Part shown: piece by piece, positions 54,874 to 64,000 of the stretch | Layout: each line of letters begins with the position of its first letter | Numbering within the stretch: position 1 is the stretch's first letter | Source: Apoda limacodes | Lineage: Eukaryota; Arthropoda; Insecta; Lepidoptera; Limacodidae | Assembly: GCA_946406115.1 (NCBI GenBank) | Contig: OX291562.1 | Span: 1,084,001-1,148,000 of the forward strand | Direction of reading: 5' to 3' | Length of the DNA: 64,000 nucleotides | Notes under the pieces: generated by a model | Database searches by the model: none | The model's input: only the letters and a program-made list of their open reading frames with translations | What the model was told of the DNA's origin: nothing | Translations under genes and position numbers: made by a program

Positions 54874-55150
54874 TCGCAATTCACTGGACTACTGTTCTGT
54901 CATTTGGAATCCACTATACAAATGTCACATTGCAAGATTAGAAAGTGTTCAAAAACGATTTTTATATTTTCTTACACTTCATGAAAGGAAATAACGGGAC
55001 CTAAGCACATACAATGATCGTCTTAAATATTTTAAATTATTACCCTTGGCGGATCGTCGTTGGATAACTGTAATAACAACTGTTGTAACTATAATCAAAT
55101 ATTTCTATTTAAAATTATAAGGGGCCAAACTTCTTGTGCTCTCTTATTAA
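54874..55150 (+). mobile_element. LINE RT C-terminal fragment (Jockey/CR1-like)
   Basis: The plus-strand translation NSLDYCSVIWNPLYKCHIAR, LESVQKRFLYFL, then after a stop RDLSTYNDRLKYFKLLPLAD, is the region after the RT domain in Jockey/CR1-like LINEs. The in-frame stop and lack of either end show it is a remnant. The left edge coincides with the RTE fragment. Confidence 0.7.
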
Positions 55151-55900
55151 CTGAAATTACCTACACTGTCCCACGCTCCGCTGCACAAAAGTTTTGCTAA
55201 ATTATGGTTCGTTTGTGAAATATCTATCTAATTTAAAGTCGCCATAACCCGATATGCTCTCTTTTTATTTTTTACCCGTTTATTTTACTCATACAATTGT
55301 TATATTGTATTTCTTTGGCGTATTGGCATTAAATTAATACCGTTACTTTAACTGTCTTACGCGAAATCATATATTAATTTTCGTTTGTCCAACCAAAGTA
55401 AACGATAAAGAAGCAAGTCACGCAGGAGGCGCGTCGCTCGCAACCTCACAGCTCGTTCAATTTATTTCAATTCTATCACAAACATAAACACGAAGGACGG
55501 AGGCAATTCTCTCTTGGGGGAAGCTCCTCACGTGCGCCGAGGGTCTGATCGAATCATCGTCAACGACCTCGAAGGGTTTCACCTTATGGCTGACGTTGCC
55601 ACTCTTATTTCTCAGAACACTATATAAGTAATAATATATTTTCTCCCTATTCATTAAAATTAAAAATATTAATAATTATACCAGCGTCATTGACGACCAT
55701 CAACATCTTACCGTTTTGAGTTTTGTTTGTTGAGTAGATTTGCTACTGCGATATCTATTATACATAATATGAGCTGACTGGTTCTTTACTTTGACTTCAA
55801 ACTCGGCAGGTAACATAATAACTCGTGTTAGCTTAAATCAGTAAGTTTATCTGTCTGCGGAAAGGAATGAATCACTCAGTGGATATTAAGGGTCAGCTCA
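55151..55900. other. No supported gene
   Basis: The minus frame at 55457-55654 (NREKIYYYLYSVLRNKSGNV..., EVVDDDSIRPSAHV) lies in a GC-richer patch with cgcaggaggcgcgtcgctcg beside it. It has no family I recognise and could be an exon or a transposon piece. Confidence 0.3.
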
Positions 55901-56160
55901 GACCAAGGCGCGACGTGACGCGACGCGGCAATTTTGAGATAGCAACACAATATGGAACTTGCTACTAGACAAAATATACAAATTTTATTGAGTCCACAAA
56001 AAAATAAAAAATGAAATGATGAGAGGTTATTTGACAAAGTACACCGAGACGTGACGAAGTACACCGAGACGCGTCACGCGACGTTGGGATACACCGCGCG
56101 GCGTCTTGTGTCACTACGAACAACGAGACGTGCCGCGGATTCTCTGCGCCATTCCAGTCC
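55901..56160. repeat. CGACG-rich block with internal duplication
   Basis: gacgtgacgcgacgcggc near 55912 is related in inverted sense to gcgtcacgcgacg near 56071. gtacaccgagacgtgacgaa is directly repeated about 20 bp on (56038, 56058). CpG-dense words in an AT-rich setting suggest a foldback or MITE-type element. Class unknown. Confidence 0.4.
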
Positions 56161-56256
56161 AGACACAGATTCAGATTTGATACCGATATATAGAAAAAAT
56201 AATTAATTTTATGCAGTTTCCAACTCTTGCAATGAATAGTCATGTTAAGCTCGACC

Positions 56257-56338
56257 TAACTGCGTCGTAATGTTATATTGTTCAACACAGTTGCTCATAA
56301 CTGCGTCGTAATGTTATATTGTTCAACACAGTTGCTCA
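56257..56338. repeat. Exact 41-bp direct duplication
   Basis: Two identical units starting taactgcgtcgtaatgttat (56257, 56298). 'taac' is shared at the breakpoints. Confidence 0.9.
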
Positions 56339-57324
56339 TAACACAGCCTTTACTACTCTGTTTTCAGTTACTGCTCTTCTGCCTTTCATTTTCCTTTTCT
56401 TTTTTAATTTTTAGAAGAAATAAATTATGCCTAGAACTAAGTTTTATTGAAAATATAACTCCTCCGAAAATGCAAAACAAATCTGCATAATAATTTCTAA
56501 TTTATTATTTGTGATTTAACCTGGTAATACCGTTTATTCACTCTTCTCAAACACAGATTATCATTAATGTATGTATAAGACTGAGCGAGAAAGAAGACGC
56601 AAATATATGTATTCGCTGATGCAACACGGCATTAAAAACAAATCATTAACTGTGTTTCTAACAACTATTACGCGCCTTTCAAAAATACGGCAAAGAAAAA
56701 GTATAAATTCTCCAAATTGAATGTTTTTTAACTGTGTGAAAGTGAGAACCAGTGCCTTAATGCAAATCTAAAAGATTTCAAAAGAAAAACCTGTAAGTCA
56801 TGTGGTTCCTATATATTTTATCCCTTTCTATATATTTGTTTTACCGTTACTAATAATTATTGTTGTAATTATTAAAAAATTACTCACGAAATAAGTTTAA
56901 TTTACCGTCCTTCAAGTGTGTTGAAAACAGTCGTATGACGCTCGCCTTACAACCCGCAGCCTAGGTCATTTGTATCATTTTGTTTTAGAAACTAAGTGCA
57001 CAAAAACCCTTTTCGCTACTCTCTACATATGAACATATATTTTTATGATATACAGTAGGTACTAAACATTATATAAATATAGTACCTACAAGTAATATAG
57101 ATAATAAAAAATATATACTACAAATTTCAACCCTGGCAAGCGGAGAAACCGTGGCGGGGCACGAGGTATATGTAGGGTCCCGTAGCCAAATGGCAAAAGC
57201 GGTCTACCGGTATTTTCTCGTGTTATGAGATCTTGCTTTTGGCCAAATTTTATGATTCCAGGTCAACGGTAAGCACACGGTAGGTTTTGGTTTACTCGAC
57301 AAAGTCGTACGTAAGTGTTCCGTG
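56339..57324. other. AT-rich, no recognised gene
   Basis: tagggtcccgtagccaaatg near 57173 and agggttccgttttttct near 57534 are phrases of a common interspersed repeat and may be two ends of one element. Nothing else is seen. Confidence 0.35.
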
Positions 57325-57374
57325 ATATGTATTTCATCGTAACGTTATTATATGTATTTCATCGTAACGTTATT
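57325..57374. repeat. Exact 25-bp direct duplication
   Basis: Two identical units starting atatgtatttcatcgtaacg (57325, 57350). Confidence 0.85.
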
Positions 57375-57997
57375 ATTGCGTTCACTTACAAGCTTCATTT
57401 TTTACAGTTCCAACGGACCTTAGACCTAAGGTTTTTTAATGTCCATTTCATCTTGAAATCTCTACGCATTTCTGAGAATGAGGGTCCTGACAAACCCACA
57501 AAGTAACAGACGGACCACAAAGTGATCTTATAAGGGTTCCGTTTTTTCTTTTAATAATAATAAATAAATAATAAAATATTTTATTTCAGGTATCTTTGAC
57601 CCATATACATTTAAATTACACAACAATATTACATAAATTACAGATATAATCAAAATAAATAGAATCAACAACTGATTAGAATTAAATTAAAACAAAATCA
57701 GCTTAAATAAAAATCAAAATTAAAATAGATAAAATCATATAAAATCAAATAGCGTCAAAAAAAAATTAAACAAAGTCAATTAAAATCATATAAAGTCAAA
57801 ATTTAAATTAAGTGTAACACTTTCGTTTTTCCTAAAAACATGAAATAAAAAAGTATACTGTGATATTCACTTATATTAATATATTACCTTAATTAGTTAC
57901 CTACTAAAGCATATTAAACAAACTATTATAATTACATATACATAAAATATATATTACAAACAAAAATCACTAACGAAAAACGCTTTTATTTTATTAG
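57375..57997. other. Very AT-rich, no recognised gene
   Basis: 57560-57960 is nearly all A/T with recurring aaaatcaaa and aaattaaa words, consistent with intron sequence upstream of the candidate exon at 57998. Confidence 0.35.
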
Positions 57998-58118
57998 TAG
58001 ATGCCTAGATAACTTGCTCGCGCTGTTCCCTCTGAACCGGTTTGACGACTTGCTCAAAACGAAGTCGCGGCAACTCGACACACACCTATTGGCGCTGCTG
58101 CCCAGTGCATTCAAATAA
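57998..58118 (+). CDS. Candidate terminal coding exon, unknown gene
   Basis: A pyrimidine-rich acceptor (cgcttttattttattag) is followed by an abruptly GC-richer open segment ending in TAA at 58116-58118. It encodes RCLDNLLALFPLNRFDD, LLKTKSRQLDTHLLALLPSA and FK, an amphipathic, Leu-rich C-terminus. AT-rich sequence resumes at once. Composition, acceptor and clean stop support a last exon, but I do not recognise the family, no matching upstream exon was found and no AATAAA lies close by. A transposon remnant is the main alternative. Confidence 0.4.
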
Positions 58119-59157
58119 TTAAATTTTCTACGATAGTAAAGAACTTTTACTACATTTATGCTGCTCATTTTATATATGATAATACATTTTTACTAATCAG
58201 TGTTGATGCCCCGATAATTGGGTGAGTGTTGCACAATATTAGTTATAAACCTTAGACAAAGTATGTGTGTACTTAGAAAGAAACATGTGATTCACCACGC
58301 TTAGCTAAAATTTATTATAAATGTTTTGTATGCTTTGCTAAATGCTTTATTTCATATTGATATCTGAATATCATTATGTTTCTCATCAATTCAACCTATC
58401 TTTAATGTGAAAAACTTAATAATTAATTCATTTACCATGGTGATAGCCATTTTATGTTCTAGGAGTCAAAGTGCAATCTGCGTTTGAATTTTTATAATTT
58501 TATACAAAAGTGAGTAAAACCAATTAAGAATAACTATGCTATTACGATTCCAATTGATTTATTCCAAATTAGTCAATCCTCAAGTTAATTCTTATAATTT
58601 TCTAAATTTTACTTTGTACCTAGAATTGTCACCTAAATTACTAGATTTTATCATTTTTGTAACGCCTAGACTGCCTCATCATTGATTGCTATCTAACGCT
58701 TCAATACCGCTTTCTACAACGACAAAATTCAACCGGACGAAAAATGATGTTGCAGTCACTTATTGAAAGTGGACATTTTTCTCAATGGCCGTTTCTGCCG
58801 TATTCCAGGGTTCGTTCAACACTTCAACCTACTATCTACGGCTACCAATTTAAAACACCAACTCGAACCGCTAAGCACCGTTGCTGTCTGCTTGACCTGA
58901 AGTCTCCTGCCAACTCCACTGTGACGTCTATGGCTACACAGCAACATCTACCGAGGAGAGTGGTACCAAATTGATATTTGTCGAAGCCAGCTAGAACTGT
59001 GTAATACCCACGACCCTATTACCTACAAATCTACCTCTTTGTTATTATTAAACTTTTAAAATTAAAATTATTTTTTTTCTTATCTAGCTATCTACTTAGA
59101 ACTATTCTTTTATGACGCTAACACGTCATATAAGTAAATTAAAATTGAACAAAAAAT
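58119..59157. other. Non-coding; one unassigned 76-codon ORF
   Basis: AT-rich to 58660. A GC-richer block at 58740-58975 has an ATG-initiated plus frame (MMLQSLIESGHFSQWPFLPY...) without a recognisable domain. It could be chance. Confidence 0.3.
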
Positions 59158-60240
59158 TACTACCCCTAGCCGACGCCAATTGTGACATGCCTGCCGCAGC
59201 AGTGCCGGATATAAGTGCAATCCAGTCTTGCTGATATCATAGCCAAGACGGCATTGGAGCTAGACCTCACCCTTCGCACCGGACGCGCACTTTTTACGCA
59301 TACTAGCGTGGTAACAATCAGTGCGCGCCGCCGCAAACATGCCTGAGGCGCTGCAAAAGCGGGGCAGCCCCAAAACCGCCCTAAAAGCGTTATTGTATTG
59401 GACGCGGCGGGAGGTGTAGCTTTTCTTCGTGTAGTCCGCCCACAGGCTACATGCGTACAGCGACGTGCAGTAAGACTTAAAAAGAGTAATGTTTACCTCA
59501 GCCGAGCATCGCAAGAACCTGCGGGCCAACATATTAGCTCTTATTGATAGAGCCCTCCGTTCTCGTTCAATATTATCATGATCCTTGAGGTCCACTGTGA
59601 CTATATGCCCAAGGTATTTGAATTTGTGCGCTCTCTGTAAAGGTACACCTTTTAGTCGCACGGTTGGTACACTTTGTGGGCATATAGCCTTGTCTGCCTC
59701 AAAAACCATGTATTGGCTTTTGGTCACGTTATACTTCAATCCATGGCCACTTGCGTACTCCTCACAGACTTGTAACAGTTCCCTCAAGCCACTGACCGAG
59801 GCACTCAGCAGCACCATGTAGTCTGCATAACTCAGGTTATTGACGCATACACCATCAACTTGACAGCCGACATGCCGACTGCTGTGCTCGTCGATCAGGT
59901 TGTTCATATAAAGGTTGAACAAAGTGGGTGAGGTCAAACCCCCCTACCTTACGCCACACTCCAGCTGATACGGTTCTGACACTGCCCGCTCTGACGTTGT
60001 TGATCTGATGCGTGTACCAATACCAGAATGTCAACTACTTCACGTGGTAAGCTAATAGCCTCCAGCTTTTTTCACAGCACATCATACGCTACAAGATCAA
60101 ATGCCTTACACAGGTCGACAAAACACGCAAATACGGGTGTTTATCAAATCGTTTAGTACCGGACGGTATGCTTAAGACACAGTATTGCACTGTCCGTGGG
60201 CAGTTGGGGTCTAAATCCAAACTGATTATCGTGCAAAGAA
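59158..60240 (-). mobile_element. LINE RT fragment, separate family
   Basis: On the minus strand broken frames give HDNQFGFRPQLPTDSAILC and FACFVDLCKAFDLVAYDVL (60240-60070). The 225-codon frame 59260-59937 follows, with SPTLFNLYMNNLIDE, SYADYMVLLSAS, FKYLGHIVT, RRALSIRANMLARRF and VLGLPRFCSASGMFAAARTD. The catalytic YADD reads YADY, so it is inactive. A 3' UTR-like segment runs to about 59158. It is not family 1, 2 or 3; the clade was not resolved by eye. Its upstream edge is fused to LINE family 2 copy 3. Confidence 0.8.
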
Positions 60241-60267
60241 ATGTATTTATCTAGTTGTGTGTAAAGC

Positions 60268-62815
60268 TATCCATGGTCACACCGAGATATTTGGTCTTAT
60301 TTTTCCAGGGAATGGCACGACCGAAGAGAGAAAGGGGAGGTGGCCGCGGAGGGCAGCCTAAGGTGAAGAGGACGGCAGAGCTTTTGTCGGGATTCACCTC
60401 GATTCTCCATTTCCGAAATCATTCGCCTAGGGCGGTGATAGCGGGTTGGAGTCTCTTAGTGATTCGACTCACTTGCCTATCGGTGGTTTAGAGAGCGGTA
60501 TCGTCCGCAAAGAGGGCTAGATGGGTACCTATCGTTTTAGGGATATCGTTAGTGTACAGAAGGTACAAGATGGGGGCGAGCACGGACCCTTTCCGGACTC
60601 CTGCTTCTATGGGACGGAGGGAAGAGAGAGTGCCTTCAACTTTGTAGCGAAAGCTACGATTCGACAAATAGTCTCGTATGATGAGCACGAGACGATCTGG
60701 CAACTGAAATTTGTACAGTTTAAAAATTAAACCGTTGTGCCAGACTTTGTCGAAAGCTTTCGCTACATCGAAGAAGACAGCGCCCGTGTGACGGGTCTTA
60801 CCTAACGCTGGTTGGAAGCCAGTAAGAGTATGTTCCGTTATGCTGAGGACTTGATGGACGCATGAGTGTTTGGCACGGAAGCCGAACTGCTCGTCTATTA
60901 AAATGCCTCTGGAGACTATAGCGTTCCGTAGGCGAGCGAGGAGGAGGCGTTCATAGAGTTTACCAAGGGCCTTTAGTAAACTTATGGGGCGATAGTAGGA
61001 CGGCTCGGTACGAGCTTTGCCTGGCTTATGGATGCCTATTACAATTGCATCTTTCCATTGAGAAGGAAAGATGCAATGTTCCATAGCAGCGTTTAAGATC
61101 GCTACTAGGAGGCAGATAAGGGGAAGAGTGAGGCGCTTTAGGATATCGTTAGAGATACCGTCCGCACCGGGTGGCTTTACGGGGGCGTAGGTCTTTGATG
61201 ACCTGTACGACTTCGTCGACAGTGACAGGGGGCAGGGGGTCTTGTGGAGGCAGAGAAGTTCTGGGCTCCACTTCGCCGTCTACCTCGCGCACGTGGTAGG
61301 GATCGAATGGCTGTGTGCTTAAGGCACATTGGGCTTGGAGGCTAGACGCTAGGCAATCCGCTTTTTCGTCGTCATTGAACGCGGGAAAGTTGTTGGGACG
61401 AGTTAACGGAGGGAGAAAGTTGGCGGTTTCGGATTTTGGAGCTCTGGCTTAGTGACAATAAGCTTGGTGAGAAGGAGAAATGTTCTCCATAAGATCACCG
61501 AAACGTTGGGCGCGAAGCTCAGCTACAGCGGTTCTTATACAGTGGTGTAAGTCGATGAAGCGAGCTTTATTTTCGAGAGTGGGAGCGCGATCGCGTGCGC
61601 CGCGGGCCGCGTTACGCTCAGTCATTAGCGACCTGATGTGCTGAGGCAGGATTAGGTGGTGATAATCACCAGCCGGCACCTGTCTTGAGCATTCGCCAAC
61701 GGTGGCGGTCAGGTGGCTAGTGAGTGAGTCGATAGCTACGTTTAGGTCGGTCGAGAGAGATTACGTTGGGAACGCGGTCTAGATGTGTGCGAGCTGGGAT
61801 TTTCGAGCAATTGCTCAAATTTATCCCAGTCCGTCACGGTTCTAGTGTCGGGAGGAGAGTCCGAAGGGGAACCTAATCGAAGGACAACAGGGCGGTGGTC
61901 CGAGCCAAGTTCGTCAAGCACCTCTATAGAGCGAAAGCTTAGCCTTACATTCTTTAGAAGTGCTATGTCCAGTACGTCGGGGTTAAACCGAGTATTGTGG
62001 GGAAAGTAAGTGGGCGTCATGGGAGCGATGATGTCAAAGTTTAGTCTGTCAACTAAATCGTCGAGGAGTCTGCCTCTTTGTGAAGTTACAGAAGAGTTCC
62101 AGCGGCGATGCTTGCAATTTAGGTCGCCGGCAAGAATGACGGCGTCGCCTAAACTTAAGAGCGACTGAAGGTCGCTCTCGAGCAAGTCTTTTAGGGGAGA
62201 GAGATAAACCGATGCAATGATGATCGGCTGATGGCCGGTCATCGCTAAGCGGCAGACGGATGCTTCTAAGTTCGTAAGTGGTGGAGGATCGATAGGGGAG
62301 CAATACAGGGAGCGCCTGTAATAGATGAGAGTGCCTCCGAGATTGGAGGCAGTTCTATCATTACAGACGGTGCGATATTTCGCGATCGAAGGGGTGCGGA
62401 CAGCGGGCTTTAGGAACGTTTCCTGGATTAGGAAGACGTCCGGTTTTTGGGACGAGAGGAATTGCGATAATTCCTCTCTTTGGTTACGAAGACCGTTGGC
62501 ATTAAAATAGCCTAAGGAGACGGACCGGGGTTTCCATTTTGGTTTTAAGGTTTTTGGGCCACCCTGCGGAGGGCGGCGAAGAAGTCGCGATGCTTAGCCA
62601 TGAAGCTGAGCATCTGATTGAGATCGGTGATTTGTACGTATTCGGCGTACACGATCTCGAAGTAGGCTGGGTCGCAGGCCCAAGAAATTTCGGCGAGAAT
62701 GCCGAAATGCTGCTGCTCGGCCGTCTGAGCGGCGTTGCGGGGCAGCGCGAGAGAGGGGTGCGGGGGGCAAGGCGCGATTGCGCGAGAGGTGCGGGAGCAC
62801 TTCTCATAGGCGCTG
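60268..62815 (-). mobile_element. LINE family 2 copy 3, truncated at both ends
   Basis: Minus-strand copy corresponding to about 23010-25580 of the intact element: the end of ORF1 and most of ORF2 up to the segment before TMDSRLNF. No 3' UTR or poly-A is present. At 60240-60268 it abuts a different LINE. Broken frames show AGDLNCKHRRWNS, LDELGSDHRPVVL, SYYRPISLLKALGKLYERLL, FFDVAKAFDKVWHNGL and LFADDTAL. A 24-bp deletion removes codons just after the ORF2 ATG (near 62533), and GVPQGS reads GVRKGS. Confidence 0.9.
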
Positions 62816-63011
62816 CGTTCCAGCGAGCCTACACCAAGGTCTAAATCACAGCAAGTGAGTAACGCAACACGCTTATCTTTACCAAACTCTTTAGCTTGCG
62901 AATGACTGTTTGGTGACAGATTCGATGACCACATCAATATTAGAGATCTAATGAGAGCAGGAATGAGATCTAGCTGTGGTAAGCTAATTATTTTAAGACC
63001 TTTCTTTTTTT
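62816..63011. other. No recognised feature
   Basis: Short non-coding stretch between family 2 copy 3 and the older family 2 fragment. Confidence 0.4.
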
Positions 63012-63209
63012 TTACAGTCCCAGTTTATTACAGTCTGTCGCAGTGGCTTCGTAGGCCTGGGGCCCAAGGGACATAATAACCAAGAGATTGTTAGAGCAAA
63101 GTTCCTCAAGTACTTCTATGGAGCGGAAACTTAAGCTTATGTTCTGTAGAAACGCTATGTTGAGTACGACCAGCCTATGGTTGTTGGTGTGGCTTTTCTT
63201 ACTCACCAA
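63012..63209 (-). mobile_element. Old LINE family 2-related endonuclease fragment
   Basis: The minus frame LNIAFLQNISLSFRSIEVLE followed by ELCSNNLLVIMSLG is a diverged version of LDIALLKNVRLSFRSIEVLD followed by ELDSDHRPVVLRLG. The catalytic DSDH is lost. It is much more diverged than copies 2 and 3, so it is a much older insertion or a related family. Confidence 0.7.
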
Positions 63210-63774
63210 GCGGACTCCGCCCTGCTACACATCATGTCGCATAATGCATTTACCCCTTCTCTCTCTCTCTCTCCCTCTCTTTGCCATCATCTCTGTCGGT
63301 CGTTTTATCTCTAGGTAGTGTCATGGAATAAATTTTTGAAGATATATATGAACATTTTAGGAGTAAATTTAAAGAAAACTGTATATCGATAGCAAAAATA
63401 TAAAAAAAAAAACTTTTCAATGTCGGATTACAGCTAAAGTATTAGAGATACATAAATAATATATCTCAGCTTTTTTATACGAAATTTTATGAGTTACAGT
63501 TTTTGCATACACGATTTTATCCTATTAATAATTATTGCCGAGATATGAAAAAAACTGAAAAAGGGTACCTTTTTTCCAAGATGGCGGCTCGAGCGCAACA
63601 GGTATTGATAGGGACTTTTAGTATGCAAAACAGAAGGTCTTAATGAACATGTACACCAAAATTCAAAACTCTACCAATTAATGTTTTTTCATTTTCTAAT
63701 TTGATTGGACTAACGCGTGAGTGCGCGGCGCGCCGCGCGATTTACCTCCCGGCCGGCATCTCGATTACGTCATC
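63210..63774. other. Non-coding
   Basis: A CT-rich microsatellite (about 63257-63281), then AT-rich sequence. No gene. Confidence 0.4.
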
Positions 63775-63975
63775 ATTACTAAAATTATAATTGTTATCGC
63801 TAAGCTAAGGATTTTAGACCACCGTAGAACTGACGAGTCCCGACTGCCGTACATTCAAGACTTGGCACCGCAGCACGCGCGACCACTGGATGGCAAAACC
63901 TACCCACGGGACCTAGTCCTTATGCTGAGCGATGCTGGTAGCAGGGCTATTTGCGGTAGGGCTCCTAGGTGAAGA
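63775..63975 (+). mobile_element. LINE family 3-related C-terminal fragment
   Basis: The plus-strand translation YIQDLAPQHARPLDGKTYPR followed by DLVL parallels the ORF2 end of family 3 (HLRGIAPLHARPPEGRPLPR followed by EL). The upstream part is decayed, and the copy runs to the window end or stops shortly before it. Confidence 0.6.
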
Positions 63976-64000
63976 CCCAGGGAAGCCGATGGTCAGGAAC

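Overview
The window is eukaryotic, insect-type DNA, most likely from a moth or butterfly. The evidence is its transposon content: an RTE LINE tail with the widespread lepidopteran 3' end and a short (ATG)n tail, a LINE family whose 3' end carries the common 'gcttaccatcaggtgg' tail, TC...CTAG Helitron-like elements, tRNA-derived SINEs and a BEL/Pao retrotransposon. The background is AT-rich and intergenic or intronic. No bacterial or viral gene organisation is present.

Host genes are sparse. The best-supported one is on the minus strand at the left: two exons, 5366-5533 and about 3831-3910, splice in phase to give the N-terminus and first membrane helix of a sugar-transporter-like (SLC2/MFS) protein. 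A Helitron-like element sits in the intron between them. A possible terminal exon of another, unidentified gene lies at 57998-58118 (+).

The rest is mostly transposons. LINE family 1 (Jockey-superfamily-like, clade unresolved) has eight copies or fragments: 225-520, 890-3510, 13212-13856, 28203-28765, 31868-33795, 36390-36582, 39222-39981 and 40723-42349. LINE family 2 (Jockey-type, ORF1 with zinc knuckles) has a full-length copy with both ORFs intact and a 10-bp target-site duplication (20628-26456), two damaged copies (44673-48310 and 60268-62815) and an old endonuclease fragment (63012-63209). LINE family 3 (Jockey-type) is a long copy at about 14800-20090 (-) with intact ORF1 and frameshifted ORF2, plus a C-terminal fragment at the right end. 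It stands head-to-head with the intact family 2 copy, and each has an initiator and a downstream promoter element at the correct spacing. A BEL/Pao element (7865-11810, -) has lost its reverse transcriptase. Other LINE pieces lie at 54538-55150 and 59158-60240.

A second theme is tandem repetition. At least eleven unrelated tandem arrays occur (units of 20, 22, 25, 26, 28, 34, 36, 41, about 55, about 55 and 57 bp). Most have identical or near-identical units and start and stop at 2-6 bp microhomologies. The largest is 61 copies of a 57-bp unit (50044-53520), which keeps one minus-strand frame open for 1200 codons. At 39.2-40.3 kb a hAT-like element lies inside a LINE, which lies inside a Helitron-like element; each insertion can be dated by its duplicated target site. 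I see no prokaryotic-style defence or biosynthetic system.
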